Of a DNA stretch of 62,752 nucleotides, positions 14,598 to 23,051 are shown in pieces. The notes beneath the pieces were generated by a model. It had not been told where the DNA came from. It saw only the letters and a program-made list of their open reading frames with translations, and did not search any database. The stretch is taken from the NCBI GenBank assembly GCA_035533335.1, contig DATLUC010000027.1:1-62752 (forward strand). Reading direction: 5' to 3'. Origin of the DNA: DATKSS01 sp035533335. GTDB taxonomy: Bacteria > Chloroflexota > Dormibacteria > Dormibacterales > Dormibacteraceae. Numbering within the stretch: the stretch's first letter is position 1; each line of letters begins with the position of its first letter. A program made the position numbers and the translations under genes.

Positions 14598-15331
14598 TCG
14601 CGGTTCCCGTAAGGCAGGACGAACCGCATGGTCGTGTCGAGCTTGGTCTGCTGGATCGCCTTAGCTGGGTCGACGCCCTTGGGGCAGACCACCGAGCATT
14701 CACCGACGAAGCTGCACTCCCACACCCCCTCCGCCTCGGCGATCACGGGCAGGCGGTCCTTCAAGCCCTGGTCGCGAGAATCGAGGTTGTAACGGCGGGC
14801 CAAAGCGATCGCGGCCGGCCCGAGAAACTCGTTGTTAAGACCGTAGACGGGGCAGGCCGCATAGCAGAGCATGCAGTTGATGCACTGGCTGAACTGCTTG
14901 AAGTCGTCGATCTGCGACGTCGTCTGAACGTGCTCGTGTGCGCCCAGCGGGATGTCCTGCTTGCGGATGATCCAGGGCTTGACGGACTTCAGCTTGTCCA
15001 TGAAGTCCTCCATGTCGATGACGAGGTCGCGGACGACGGGGAAGTTGTTCAGCGGCTGGACGACGACGGGCTGCGGCCAGTAGTCACGCAGGAATGCGTT
15101 GCACGTCAGCTTCGGCGTCCCGTTGACCATCATCCCGCAGCTGCCGCAGATCCCCATGCGGCAGGACCAGCGGTAGCTGAGCGTCCCGTCGACATGCGCC
15201 TTGATGTAGTTCAAGGCGTCGAGCACGACCATGCTGTCGTCGCTGAAGGGAATGTCGTAAGACTGCAGACGAGGCTTGTCGTCCTTCTCGGGGTCGAACC
15301 GCGTCGCCTGGATGGTGATCCTCTTCGCCAA
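14594..15331 (-). CDS. frdB: Fumarate reductase/succinate dehydrogenase iron-sulfur subunit
   Basis: A 245-residue subunit. The N-terminal plant-type ferredoxin domain has SCRMGICGSCGMMVNG with a distal LTCNA cysteine. The C-terminal ferredoxin domain has CINCMLCYAACPVYG and ECSVVCPKGVDP, giving the usual [2Fe-2S], [4Fe-4S] and [3Fe-4S] clusters. It passes electrons between the FAD of FrdA and the quinone site. The gene lies nine bases after frdA. Confidence 0.93.
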   Translation of the reverse strand: MAKRITIQATRFDPEKDDKPRLQSYDIPFSDDSMVVLDALNYIKAHVDGTLSYRWSCRMGICGSCGMMVNGTPKLTCNAFLRDYWPQPVVVQPLNNFPVVRDLVIDMEDFMDKLKSVKPWIIRKQDIPLGAHEHVQTTSQIDDFKQFSQCINCMLCYAACPVYGLNNEFLGPAAIALARRYNLDSRDQGLKDRLPVIAEAEGVWECSFVGECSVVCPKGVDPAKAIQQTKLDTTMRFVLPYGNRE

Positions 15332-15340
15332 ACCGACCTC

Positions 15341-17053
15341 CTAGTAAGTGCGCGCCTGCGGCTTGAAGTTGGTGATCCGCACGTCCCGATAGTCAAGCCT
15401 CGGGGCAAGCTCGCCCGTGTGGAAGGCGACGGTGTGCTTCAGGTACTTCTCATCGTGCCGGTCGGGGAAGTCGCGCCGCGCATGCGCGCCACGGGACTCC
15501 TCGCGGGCAAGCGCCGAATACGCGATCGTGTCGGAGATCTCGAGCATGTAGTCGAGCTCAAGCGCGGCCGTCAGCTCCGTGTTGAACGTGCGGCTCGAGT
15601 CCTCGATCTTGATGCTCTGGAATCGCTCTCGCAGGTTGCCGAGGCGCTTGATCAGCGCGTGCAAGCCCTCCTCTGTGCGGAAGACCCCCGCCCCAGCGTC
15701 CATCTCGCGCTGCATGGCCTCGCGGATGTCGCCGATCCGCTCTTCCCCACCCTTCTTCTCGAGGTAGGCGCCTTCGACCCGCCGCGCCTCGTCCCACAGC
15801 ATCGCGTCCACCGGATTCGAGCCGACGCCCCGGGCCGAGCTCGCGTAGTGAGCGGCTGCACGACCGGCCGCCGCGCCGAAGACCAGGCATTCAGACAGCG
15901 AGTTCGACCCAAGGCGGTTGCCGCCGTTGAGCCCGACGTTGGCGCATTCTCCCGCCGCGTACAGTCCGAGGATTGCCGTCGCGCCGGAGATGTCCGCGTC
16001 GACCCCGCCCATCATGTAGTGCTGCACCGGGCGCACCGGGATGGGCTCGGTCACAATGTCGATGCCGAGAAACTCGCGCCCAAGCTCGCGCATGAACGGC
16101 AGCTTTCGGTCGATCACGCTCTCGCCGAGGTGCCGGACGTCGAGGTGCATGTACTTGCCGTGGGGCCCCTCGAAGCCTCTCCCCTCCTCGAACTCGGTGG
16201 TCATCGCGCGCGAGATGATGTCGCGCGGCCCGAGCTCCATCTTGTTGGGCACGTAGCGCTTAAGGAAGCGCTCGCCTTCGCTGTTGGTCAGGTACCCGCC
16301 CTCGCCGCGCACTGCCTCGGTGATGAGGATGCCGGTGAAAGGAAGGCCCGTAGGGTGGAACTGGACCATCTCCATGTCTTTCAATCCAGCGCCCGAGCGA
16401 TATGCGAGCGCCATGCCGTCGCCCGTGCAGATGTTGCCATTGGTGGTGAAGGCGTACAAGCGGCCGAGCCCACCGGTGGCAATGATTACCGCCTTGGCGG
16501 TGATCGCGTCGAAACGTCCGCTGCGCATGTCGAGCGCGACCACGCCGATGCACCGGCTGTCCTCCACCAGCAGCTTGGTCACGAAGGCTTCGTCGTGCCG
16601 CGTGATCTGCGGGTACTTGAGCGAGGTCTGGAAGACCGTGTGCAGCATGTGGAAGCCGGACTTGTCCGCGGCGAAGCAGGTCCGCCACGTCGTCATCCCG
16701 CCGAAGGGCCGGGCAGAGATCTTGCCGTCCGGGTCGCGGCTCCACGGGCATCCCCAGTGCTCCATCTGGATGATCTCGATTGGAGCTTCCCTCACAAACG
16801 CTTCGACGACGTCCTGGTCGGCGAGGTAGTCCGATCCTTTGATGGTGTCGAAGGCATGCGTCTCGTACGAGTCCTCCGGCCGCAGCACCGCCGCGGCTCC
16901 GCCCTCAGCGGACACCGTGTGGCTGCGCATCGGGTAGACCTTGGACACCATTCCGACCTTGACTCGGGGATTGGCCTCCACCGCAGCTATCGCGGCCCTG
17001 ATGCCGGCGAGCCCCCCGCCCACCACCAGGACGTCGTAGCTCTCGAATTCCAC
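15341..17053 (-). CDS. frdA: Fumarate reductase/succinate dehydrogenase flavoprotein subunit
   Basis: A 570-residue flavoprotein. GGGLAGIRAAIAA binds FAD, the histidine of RSHTVSAEGG is the covalent FAD attachment site, and HPTGLPFTG plus ITEAVRGEGG contain catalytic residues. A C-terminal helical domain ends NFKPQARTY. It interconverts succinate and fumarate. Anchor type suggests FrdABCD, but direction cannot be told from sequence; a nearby sucCD at the window end indicates a TCA-type pathway. It is the first gene of frdABCD and the MBL-rhodanese gene. Confidence 0.93.
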   Translation of the reverse strand: MEFESYDVLVVGGGLAGIRAAIAAVEANPRVKVGMVSKVYPMRSHTVSAEGGAAAVLRPEDSYETHAFDTIKGSDYLADQDVVEAFVREAPIEIIQMEHWGCPWSRDPDGKISARPFGGMTTWRTCFAADKSGFHMLHTVFQTSLKYPQITRHDEAFVTKLLVEDSRCIGVVALDMRSGRFDAITAKAVIIATGGLGRLYAFTTNGNICTGDGMALAYRSGAGLKDMEMVQFHPTGLPFTGILITEAVRGEGGYLTNSEGERFLKRYVPNKMELGPRDIISRAMTTEFEEGRGFEGPHGKYMHLDVRHLGESVIDRKLPFMRELGREFLGIDIVTEPIPVRPVQHYMMGGVDADISGATAILGLYAAGECANVGLNGGNRLGSNSLSECLVFGAAAGRAAAHYASSARGVGSNPVDAMLWDEARRVEGAYLEKKGGEERIGDIREAMQREMDAGAGVFRTEEGLHALIKRLGNLRERFQSIKIEDSSRTFNTELTAALELDYMLEISDTIAYSALAREESRGAHARRDFPDRHDEKYLKHTVAFHTGELAPRLDYRDVRITNFKPQARTY

Positions 17054-17134
17054 CGCCCGTCAATGCTATCCGCAGCCGCGAATTCGCCGCCCTGTCGCGG
17101 AATCTTGCGAGTCGAGGCGTTAGCCTCTGAGCCC

Positions 17135-18211
17135 GTGACGATCTTGAACACTCCATGGTGGCCGGAGCCGCCGGACCGCTACCCCGGCCGCCTGCCGGAA
17201 AAGGCCGACGTGCTCGTGATCGGCGGCGGTATCGCCGGCACGAGCGTTCTGCTGCATCTGGAGCAGCGGCGGATCGACGCCGTGCTGGTAGAACGTGGGC
17301 ACCTGGCGTCGGGTGCCAGCGGCCGCAACGCCGGCTTCCTGCTCGCCGGCGTGGCCGCGAGCTACGCGGTGGCGGTGCGGACCTACGGACGCGAGAAGGC
17401 GCGCCAGGTGTGGGAGATCACCAACGAGAACCACCACCGCATGGTCGAGGCCGCGCGCGGCCAGGAGGTCGGCTATCGCCGGCTCGGCAGCGCGACCCTC
17501 GCGTCAAGCGACGAGGAGCGCCAGCAGCTCATCGAATCGGAGCAGCTCCTCCGCGAGGACGGCTTCAAAGCCGGCTGGGACGGCCGCCGCCTCGTCCACC
17601 CTCGCGACGGCGAGGTCAACCCTTCGCTGATGGTCGCATCGCTCGCCCGCCAGGCCAACGAAGGCGCGATCCGCGAAGGCGTCGAGGTCACCGAGCTGCG
17701 CGCCAGGCGGAATGACGTCGAGGTCCGCTCGGGCGAGAACACCTGTGTCGCGGGCGTGGTCGTCCTCGCCACCAATGCCTACACATCCCTCCTCGTGCCG
17801 ACCGTCAAGATCCAGCCCACTCGGGCGCAGATGCTCGCGGCGGAACCTCCGAACGGGACTGTGTCCGACATGCCGACCTATTCGCATTTCGGCTACCGGT
17901 ACTGGCGGCAGCTTTCGACCGGCGAGTTCCTGATCGGCGGCTGGCGTGACACGTCGACGGAATCGGAGCTCACCGCCGCCGCCGAGCCGACGGACGACAT
18001 CCAGCACCACATCGATGGGGCGCTGCCCGGGCTCGGAGTGACCACGCGCGTGACGCACCGTTGGGCGGGAATCATGGGCTTCACCGAGTCGGGGCTGCCG
18101 CTGGCGGGGCCGCTCCACGGGATGCCGAACGTCTACATCTGTGCCGGGTTCAACGGCCACGGCATGGGCTTCGCTTTCATGACGGCGAAACAGGTGGCTG
18201 AGTCGATCTGA
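17135..18211 (+). CDS. FAD-dependent amino acid/amine oxidoreductase (DadA/GlyOx-like)
   Basis: A 358-residue flavoprotein of the D-amino-acid oxidase/glycine oxidase superfamily. It has VLVIGGGIAGTSVLLHLEQ near the N-terminus, ERGHLASGASGRNAGFLLAG, and a C-terminal GLPLAGPLHG...ICAGFNGHGMGFAF flavin-contact region. The GTG at 17135 is the first plausible start and follows TAGCCT (17121-17126) by nine bases, suggesting a nearly leaderless message. The long open frame upstream of it is only the antisense of frdAB. Substrate unknown. Confidence 0.85.
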   Translation: MTILNTPWWPEPPDRYPGRLPEKADVLVIGGGIAGTSVLLHLEQRRIDAVLVERGHLASGASGRNAGFLLAGVAASYAVAVRTYGREKARQVWEITNENHHRMVEAARGQEVGYRRLGSATLASSDEERQQLIESEQLLREDGFKAGWDGRRLVHPRDGEVNPSLMVASLARQANEGAIREGVEVTELRARRNDVEVRSGENTCVAGVVVLATNAYTSLLVPTVKIQPTRAQMLAAEPPNGTVSDMPTYSHFGYRYWRQLSTGEFLIGGWRDTSTESELTAAAEPTDDIQHHIDGALPGLGVTTRVTHRWAGIMGFTESGLPLAGPLHGMPNVYICAGFNGHGMGFAFMTAKQVAESI

Positions 18212-18289
18212 GTTGTCGGGCGGCTTTGCCGGTTGTCCTTCCCCATCCCCCGCGTCCGGCCGGGTACTTCCCTGCCAGCGGAGAAGAAA

Positions 18290-19249
18290 TTACGGGAGGC
18301 TCCGGGACAGGAACTCCAGCCAGTTGACTCCCATGATCCCTTCGACCTGCGTCCGGCTGAAATGGCGGCGCAGGCGCGCCGAGAGCTCTTTCAGCTTCGC
18401 CAGGTCGTCGATCGGCGCGTAGCGGGCGTCGAAGCCGCCGTCGAGGTCGGTCCCGATGCCCACGTGCTCCGGACCGCCCGCGGCCCGCGCGTGGTGGACG
18501 ATGTGCTTCTCGACGTCGTCCAGCGTCGAGCGGCCTGAGAGCCGTAGGTGGTACTGGTAGAAGCTGACCCCGACCACGCCGCCGCGGCGCCCGATCTCGG
18601 CCAGCGTCTCGTCGCTCACCTGGCGATCTCCGCGCACGAGCTCCCGGGCGTTGCTGTGAGAGGCCATGATCGGCCCGCGCCAGAGGTCGAAGGCATCCTC
18701 CACCGACTCCTGGGCCATGTGGCTCAGGTCCAGGATCACCTGCTTGCGCGCCATCGCCTTGAGGAGCTGCCGGCCGAGGTCGGTCAGGCCGCCGGGCGCC
18801 CCGGTGCCGCCGCTGTATCGCGTCCCGCCCCAGGCCGGACCGATGATGCGCACCCCGTAGCCGGTCCAGGCGCCGAGCTGCGCGGGCGACTCGATCGGGT
18901 CCGCGCCTTCCATCAGGAGCACGGCTTTGAGCTGTCCCTTTCTCCACCCGCGCCCATATGCGGCGAGCTCGGCCTTGTCCCGGATGAGATCCAGGCCGCA
19001 CGAGCGGTAGTAGTTGACCTGGGCGACGGCCATGATGTGCGCCTCGTGGGCGTTCTCGTAGACGAACCTGGTGCGCATCGCCCGGCCGGCGCGGGCCGGG
19101 GCCGTGTAGATGGTGGCGAAGACCAGCCCGACCCCTGCCCCCACCAGCGACTGGCGGCTGACGAGGTAGCCCTTGGCGGGCGGGGCCAGGAAGCCGCGGC
19201 CGTCGGAGACGGCGTTCCAGGCGATGTCGAGGTGGGCGTCGACGATCAT
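18290..19249 (-). CDS. Membrane dipeptidase (peptidase family M19)
   Basis: A 319-residue zinc-dependent amidohydrolase-fold dipeptidase. VDAHLDIAWN near the N-terminus supplies the first metal ligands; AVLLMEGADP the bridging glutamate; LDLSHM and ASHSNAREL later histidines; VGIGTDLDGG the aspartate region. It lacks a signal peptide, so it is probably cytoplasmic. It hydrolyses dipeptides, often with D-residues. Divergent from the MarR gene. Confidence 0.88.
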   Translation of the reverse strand: MIVDAHLDIAWNAVSDGRGFLAPPAKGYLVSRQSLVGAGVGLVFATIYTAPARAGRAMRTRFVYENAHEAHIMAVAQVNYYRSCGLDLIRDKAELAAYGRGWRKGQLKAVLLMEGADPIESPAQLGAWTGYGVRIIGPAWGGTRYSGGTGAPGGLTDLGRQLLKAMARKQVILDLSHMAQESVEDAFDLWRGPIMASHSNARELVRGDRQVSDETLAEIGRRGGVVGVSFYQYHLRLSGRSTLDDVEKHIVHHARAAGGPEHVGIGTDLDGGFDARYAPIDDLAKLKELSARLRRHFSRTQVEGIMGVNWLEFLSRSLP

Positions 19250-19334
19250 CGCGTCAGCGGCGAGGTCGCGCCGGACCGGAACGCAAACATGATCAAGAGA
19301 ATAACTTGAGATCTAGAGCTGTATCTACTCATAA

Positions 19335-19346
19335 TGAAGTCCTTCA
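19335..19346. promoter_or_regulatory. Inverted repeat at the marR transcription start
   Basis: TGAAG-TC-CTTCA directly follows a -10-like CATAAT (19330-19335); TTGAGA at 19305-19310 could be the -35 with 19-base spacing. The repeat ends two bases before ATG 19349. It is a plausible operator for the MarR protein itself. Confidence 0.4.
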
Positions 19347-19348
19347 CT

Positions 19349-19903
19349 ATGAATTCCCCCAAGTTCAACCCGACCGACCTGACCAAGATCGGCTGGGAGC
19401 TGGCGCGCGACGAGGACGGGCTTCTCTACAGCCCGCGTTTTCGCCAGGTCTTCGGCCAGCTCAAGGTGGGGATCGAGGTGGTGGAGGCCCTTTCCGCCCT
19501 GCGCTGGGCAGGTCACTCCCTCAGCCTGCTCCAGGACCGCTGGGCCGAAAAGCACGGCCTTAGCGAGGGGCGGCTGGGCGTCCTGTTCCGCCTGTATCGG
19601 GGCGGGCCCAGCGCGCTGGGCGACCTGGCACACGACTTTCACACGTCGCCGCGGAATGTAACCGGCCTGGTCGACCATTTGGAGAAGGACGGCCTGGTGG
19701 AGAGAGTGCCCGACCCAGACGACCGGCGTTCGGTGCGGGCGCGATTGACCGAAGCGGGTCGAGTGCGCATCGAGGCGATCTGGAAAGAGGGTTTGGAGAA
19801 TCAATTCGAGGTGGCTCGGGGGATTAGCCAGCAAGACCTGGCCCGGCTGCGCCACCTTTGTCTGCAGCTGGTGGAGAACGCCAGGAAGGAGCTCGGCCGG
19901 TGA
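19349..19903 (+). CDS. MarR-family transcriptional regulator
   Basis: About 184 residues from ATG 19349 (an in-frame ATG at 19334 lies inside the presumed promoter/operator). The winged helix is clear: ALGDLAHDFHTSPRNVTGLVD, LEKDGLVERVPDPDDRRSVRARLT. It overlaps the efflux-pump gene by four bases, so it very likely represses this two-gene operon and is released by a pump substrate. Confidence 0.86.
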   Translation: MNSPKFNPTDLTKIGWELARDEDGLLYSPRFRQVFGQLKVGIEVVEALSALRWAGHSLSLLQDRWAEKHGLSEGRLGVLFRLYRGGPSALGDLAHDFHTSPRNVTGLVDHLEKDGLVERVPDPDDRRSVRARLTEAGRVRIEAIWKEGLENQFEVARGISQQDLARLRHLCLQLVENARKELGR

Positions 19904-21498
19904 CCACGACCACAGGACTTTCGAGGCGGCGCGTCATCCTGGCGACCGCCGGCACCATGCTGGCGTTGCTGCTGGCCGCCCTCGACCAGACGATCGTCGG
20001 CACCGCCATCCCGCGCATCGTGGCCGATCTCAACGGCCTCGACCGGCTGGCCTGGGTGACGACCGCCTACCTGGTGACCTCGACCACCATGACCCCCATC
20101 GCAGGAAAGCTCGGCGACCTGTTCGGCCGCAAGCCGTTCCTGCTCGTGGGGATGATCGGCTTCGTCGCCTCGTCCGCCCTGTGCGGCCTGTCGCAGGACA
20201 TGACGCAGCTGATCGTGTTCCGCGGCATCCAGGGCATTTTCGGAGGCGTCCTCTTCGCCACGGTGTTCACGGTCATCGGCGACCTGTTCCCCCCCGACCA
20301 GCGAGGCAAGGCGCAGGGCCTGTTCGGCGCCGTCTTCGGCCTGAGCTCGGTCGTCGGGCCAACGGCCGGCGGATTCATCACCGACCACTGGAGCTGGCGC
20401 TGGGTGTTCGAGGTGAACATCCCCGTCGGCATCGTGGCGGTCGCGGTCGTGCTGGCCGGTCTGCCCTACGTCCGCTCCAAGGCCTCGTGGCGCGACATCG
20501 ACTTCTGGGGCGCGTTGACCCTGGCCGGCGGCGTGGTGCCGATGCTGATCGCGCTTTCCATCACGCGCGACCACGCATGGACGTCCCCGCAGGTGCTGGG
20601 CCTGTTGGCCTTCGCCGCAGCGATGCTGGCTGCCTTCGTCTTCGTCGAGTCGCGGGTCGAGCACCCCATCGTGCCCCTGGAGCTGTTCAAGAACCCCACC
20701 TTCACGGTGAGCATGATCGTCGGGTTCCTCACCGCGTTCGGGATGTTCGGATCGATTCTCTTCACGCCCCTGGTGTTCCAGGGCGTGCTCGGCATCAGCG
20801 CCACGAACTCCGGCGCGCTCATCACACCGATGATGTTCGGCCTGATCGGCGCCAGCACTCTGACCGGCTTCCTCATGAAGAGGATCAAGTACTACCGGTT
20901 CCTGGGCACCATCGGCGTGGCCGTGATGATCTACGGCATGTGGCTCCTATCCCAGGTCAAGCCCTCCAGCCCCGAATGGCAGGTCGTCGTTGACCTGATC
21001 GTGGTCGGCACCGGGATCGGGGTCACCTTCCCGCTGTACCTGACAGCCGTCCAGGTGGCGCTGCCCCGCAAGTTCCTCGGCGTTGCCTCGAGCCAGATCC
21101 AGTTCTGGCGCAACCTGGGGGGCACGGTCGGCAGCTCGATCCTCGGGGCCGTGCTGGCCAACCGCCTGCCGGACTACCTCAAGACCCGCGTGACCGCCCT
21201 GCACCTGCCTCCACAGGCCCTCGCCGGCCTGCCCAGCGGAGGCAGCGCAAACTCCATCCTCGACCCGACGCTTCTCGCCAAGCTGCCGGCAGCCTTCGTC
21301 CATGCGATCCGGCTGGCCCTGTCGGACACGCTGCATGACATCTACGTGTTCGCGGGATTGATCCTGGTCGTGGCCCTCGTGTCGACTGTATTCCTGCGCG
21401 AAGTTCCGCTGAGCGGGGCGACGACGGGCATGGCCTTCGGGGAGGGATCACCAGTCGAGTCGGACGAGGAGCCGGAGCCCGAGGCGATCACGGCCTAG
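19900..21498 (+). CDS. DHA2-family MFS drug efflux transporter
   Basis: A 532-residue transporter with about 14 hydrophobic helices. Family signatures include LLAALDQTIVGTAIPRI in helix 1, GKLGDLFGRKPFLLVG between helices 2 and 3, and PTAGGFITDHWSWRWVFEVN (motif C). GTG 19900 is preceded by AGGAAGGAG and overlaps the MarR stop. Likely proton-driven export of drugs or lipophilic compounds. Confidence 0.9.
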   Translation: MTTTTGLSRRRVILATAGTMLALLLAALDQTIVGTAIPRIVADLNGLDRLAWVTTAYLVTSTTMTPIAGKLGDLFGRKPFLLVGMIGFVASSALCGLSQDMTQLIVFRGIQGIFGGVLFATVFTVIGDLFPPDQRGKAQGLFGAVFGLSSVVGPTAGGFITDHWSWRWVFEVNIPVGIVAVAVVLAGLPYVRSKASWRDIDFWGALTLAGGVVPMLIALSITRDHAWTSPQVLGLLAFAAAMLAAFVFVESRVEHPIVPLELFKNPTFTVSMIVGFLTAFGMFGSILFTPLVFQGVLGISATNSGALITPMMFGLIGASTLTGFLMKRIKYYRFLGTIGVAVMIYGMWLLSQVKPSSPEWQVVVDLIVVGTGIGVTFPLYLTAVQVALPRKFLGVASSQIQFWRNLGGTVGSSILGAVLANRLPDYLKTRVTALHLPPQALAGLPSGGSANSILDPTLLAKLPAAFVHAIRLALSDTLHDIYVFAGLILVVALVSTVFLREVPLSGATTGMAFGEGSPVESDEEPEPEAITA

Positions 21499-21551
21499 CC
21501 CTGGTTGGCCCCCGCTCGAAAACCGGCCCTCCAAACTCGAGCCAACCGCGT

Positions 21552-21557
21552 TAGAAT
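21552..21557 (+). promoter_or_regulatory. -10-like hexamer ahead of the zinc-ribbon gene
   Basis: TAGAAT in GCGTTAGAATCGCC is a good -10 candidate and would give a leader of about 70 bases before GTG 21633, which has a clear GGGAGG ribosome-binding site. No riboswitch-like structure is recognised in the 134-base gap. Confidence 0.35.
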
Positions 21558-21632
21558 CGCCACCGCAACGCTGGAGGGGTAGACCGGTCGCCATCGTCCG
21601 GGCCTCTGAGCGAGTTTGAGGGAGGCCTAACG

Positions 21633-21923
21633 GTGAGTTTCGTGGATCGGACCTTGACGTGTCGCGACTGCGGGCGGGAGTTTCTTTTTACGGCCGGCGA
21701 GCAGGAGTTCTACCAGTCTCGAGGACTCCAGAACGAGCCGCGGCGGTGCCCGGAGTGCCGGGCCGCACGGCGCACCACCGATGGCGGCGGCAACGGCCGC
21801 TCCAGGGTCATGCACGACGTGATCTGCTCCAACTGCGGAAAGCAGACCCAGGTGCCGTTCGTGCCGACCGGCGCCCGCCCGGTGTACTGCCTGGACTGCT
21901 TCCAGACGGCGGGGCGGCGCTAG
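21633..21923 (+). CDS. Small double zinc-ribbon protein
   Basis: A 96-residue protein with three CxxC-type pairs: CRDCGREF, CPECRAAR, CSNCGKQT and CLDC. The first half matches the probable-zinc-ribbon family (LTCRDCGREFLFTAGEQEFY), the second a CxxC-x-CxxC ribbon common in Chloroflexi and actinobacteria. Role unknown; nucleic-acid or protein binding is possible. GTG start with GGGAGG nine bases upstream. Confidence 0.75.
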   Translation: MSFVDRTLTCRDCGREFLFTAGEQEFYQSRGLQNEPRRCPECRAARRTTDGGGNGRSRVMHDVICSNCGKQTQVPFVPTGARPVYCLDCFQTAGRR

Positions 21924-21952
21924 AAGCCGTCCGACCTGGCCTGGGCGGCAGC

Positions 21953-22741
21953 TCAGGCGATCGCGATCGGACGGACCGGTGAGCCCGTGGCGCCCCGCAT
22001 CTTGAGCGGGAGGCACACGAAGCCGAACTCGTGCACGCCCGCGGCCGCCAGCTCCTCGAGGTTCAGGTTCTCGATGATCGGGATCCCGGCCCGGACCAAA
22101 AGGAGGACGTGACCCGGCAGCGTCACGCCCAGCTCCGGGTCCATCGGGCCCATGAGGTCCCATGCGAGGTTGTCGGCGCCGACCGCCTTCACCTTCCTTT
22201 CGATGAGCCAGCGCGAGCCGGCGGCGCTCACGCCCGGAGCGCGAAGGTATTCGGCCGGGTCTGACCACAGCGCGCCGTAACCCGTGCGCACCAAAGCGAC
22301 GTCCCCCTCGCGCACCTCGACACCGGCGCGCGCGGCGGCGCGTTCGAGGTCGGTCGGGCTGATCGAGTACTCGGGGGCGAGCTTGCGCTCGGCTGCCACG
22401 TCGAGCAGCACGCCACGCCCCACCAGCGGCGCCATCGTCTCCACCCCGAGCACCTTGAAGCCGGCCGACGTCTGCACGCCCTCGTCGACGTGGACCCCAC
22501 CGTGGAGGGTGAGGTTCTCCGCCTGGTGGGCCAGGGCGTCGATGTGGGTTCCCGAATGCTCCGGCATCACGACGACGCCGGACGCGCCGGTGCGCGGTTC
22601 GGGCGCTCCACGGGCGTGGTGGCGGTGGAGGAAGTAATTGAAGCCGGGCAGGTGCGCGGGATGTGAGGGCGCGCCCGCGTAGCGAAGCTGCTCGAGGTCG
22701 AAGACGCGCGCCGAGTCGAGCGCCTCGAGGATGCCCGGCAA
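21953..22741 (-). CDS. Cyclase/kynurenine-formamidase-like hydrolase
   Basis: A 262-residue member of the cyclase family (Mn/Zn hydrolases). The metal-binding signature EHSGTHIDALAHQ (about residues 61-73) is intact; GYGALWSDPAEY and NLNLEEL follow the family pattern. Members include kynurenine formamidase and isatin hydrolase; no kyn genes are nearby, so the substrate is open. Its start lies four bases from the infA stop on the same strand. Confidence 0.83.
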   Translation of the reverse strand: MPGILEALDSARVFDLEQLRYAGAPSHPAHLPGFNYFLHRHHARGAPEPRTGASGVVVMPEHSGTHIDALAHQAENLTLHGGVHVDEGVQTSAGFKVLGVETMAPLVGRGVLLDVAAERKLAPEYSISPTDLERAAARAGVEVREGDVALVRTGYGALWSDPAEYLRAPGVSAAGSRWLIERKVKAVGADNLAWDLMGPMDPELGVTLPGHVLLLVRAGIPIIENLNLEELAAAGVHEFGFVCLPLKMRGATGSPVRPIAIA

Positions 22742-22745
22742 GGAC

Positions 22746-23039
22746 TTACTCGCGGTAGCGGTAGACGATGCGGCCGCGAGTGAGGTCGTAAGGCGAGAGC
22801 TCGACCCGGATGCGGTCGCCGGGCGTGATCCGGATGAAGTAGCGCCGCATGCGGCCGGCGGCGTAGGCGATCAGCTTGTGGCCGCCTTCGATCTCGACCT
22901 CGAACATGGCGTTGGGCAGCGCCTGCGCGACCACCGCGTCCATCACGACCGCCGCCTCCTTCTGGCCGCCGTCGTCCTTCTCCGCCTTGGCCTTAGGGGG
23001 CCTCCGCGGACCTCTGCGCTGACTCTTGAACTTTCCCAA
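22746..23039 (-). CDS. infA: Translation initiation factor IF-1 with N-terminal extension
   Basis: A 97-residue protein. Residues about 33-97 are a full IF-1 OB fold (VVAQALPNAMFEVEIEGGHK, ITPGDRIRVELSPYDLTRGRI). Ordinary IF-1 is about 72 residues; here a basic/acidic head rich in Arg, Lys and Pro (MGKFKSQRRGPRRPPKAKAE) precedes it. An internal Met at residue 33 could be an alternative start. The gene is not in a ribosomal-protein cluster but upstream of a cyclase gene. Confidence 0.88.
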   Translation of the reverse strand: MGKFKSQRRGPRRPPKAKAEKDDGGQKEAAVVMDAVVAQALPNAMFEVEIEGGHKLIAYAAGRMRRYFIRITPGDRIRVELSPYDLTRGRIVYRYRE

Positions 23040-23051
23040 GACTCGTGAAGT

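Noticed and set aside
14930..17134. Very long plus-strand open frame running into the FAD oxidoreductase
   Set aside because: It is antisense to frdA and frdB with high-GC codon shadow; only the part from GTG 17135 shows a protein family.
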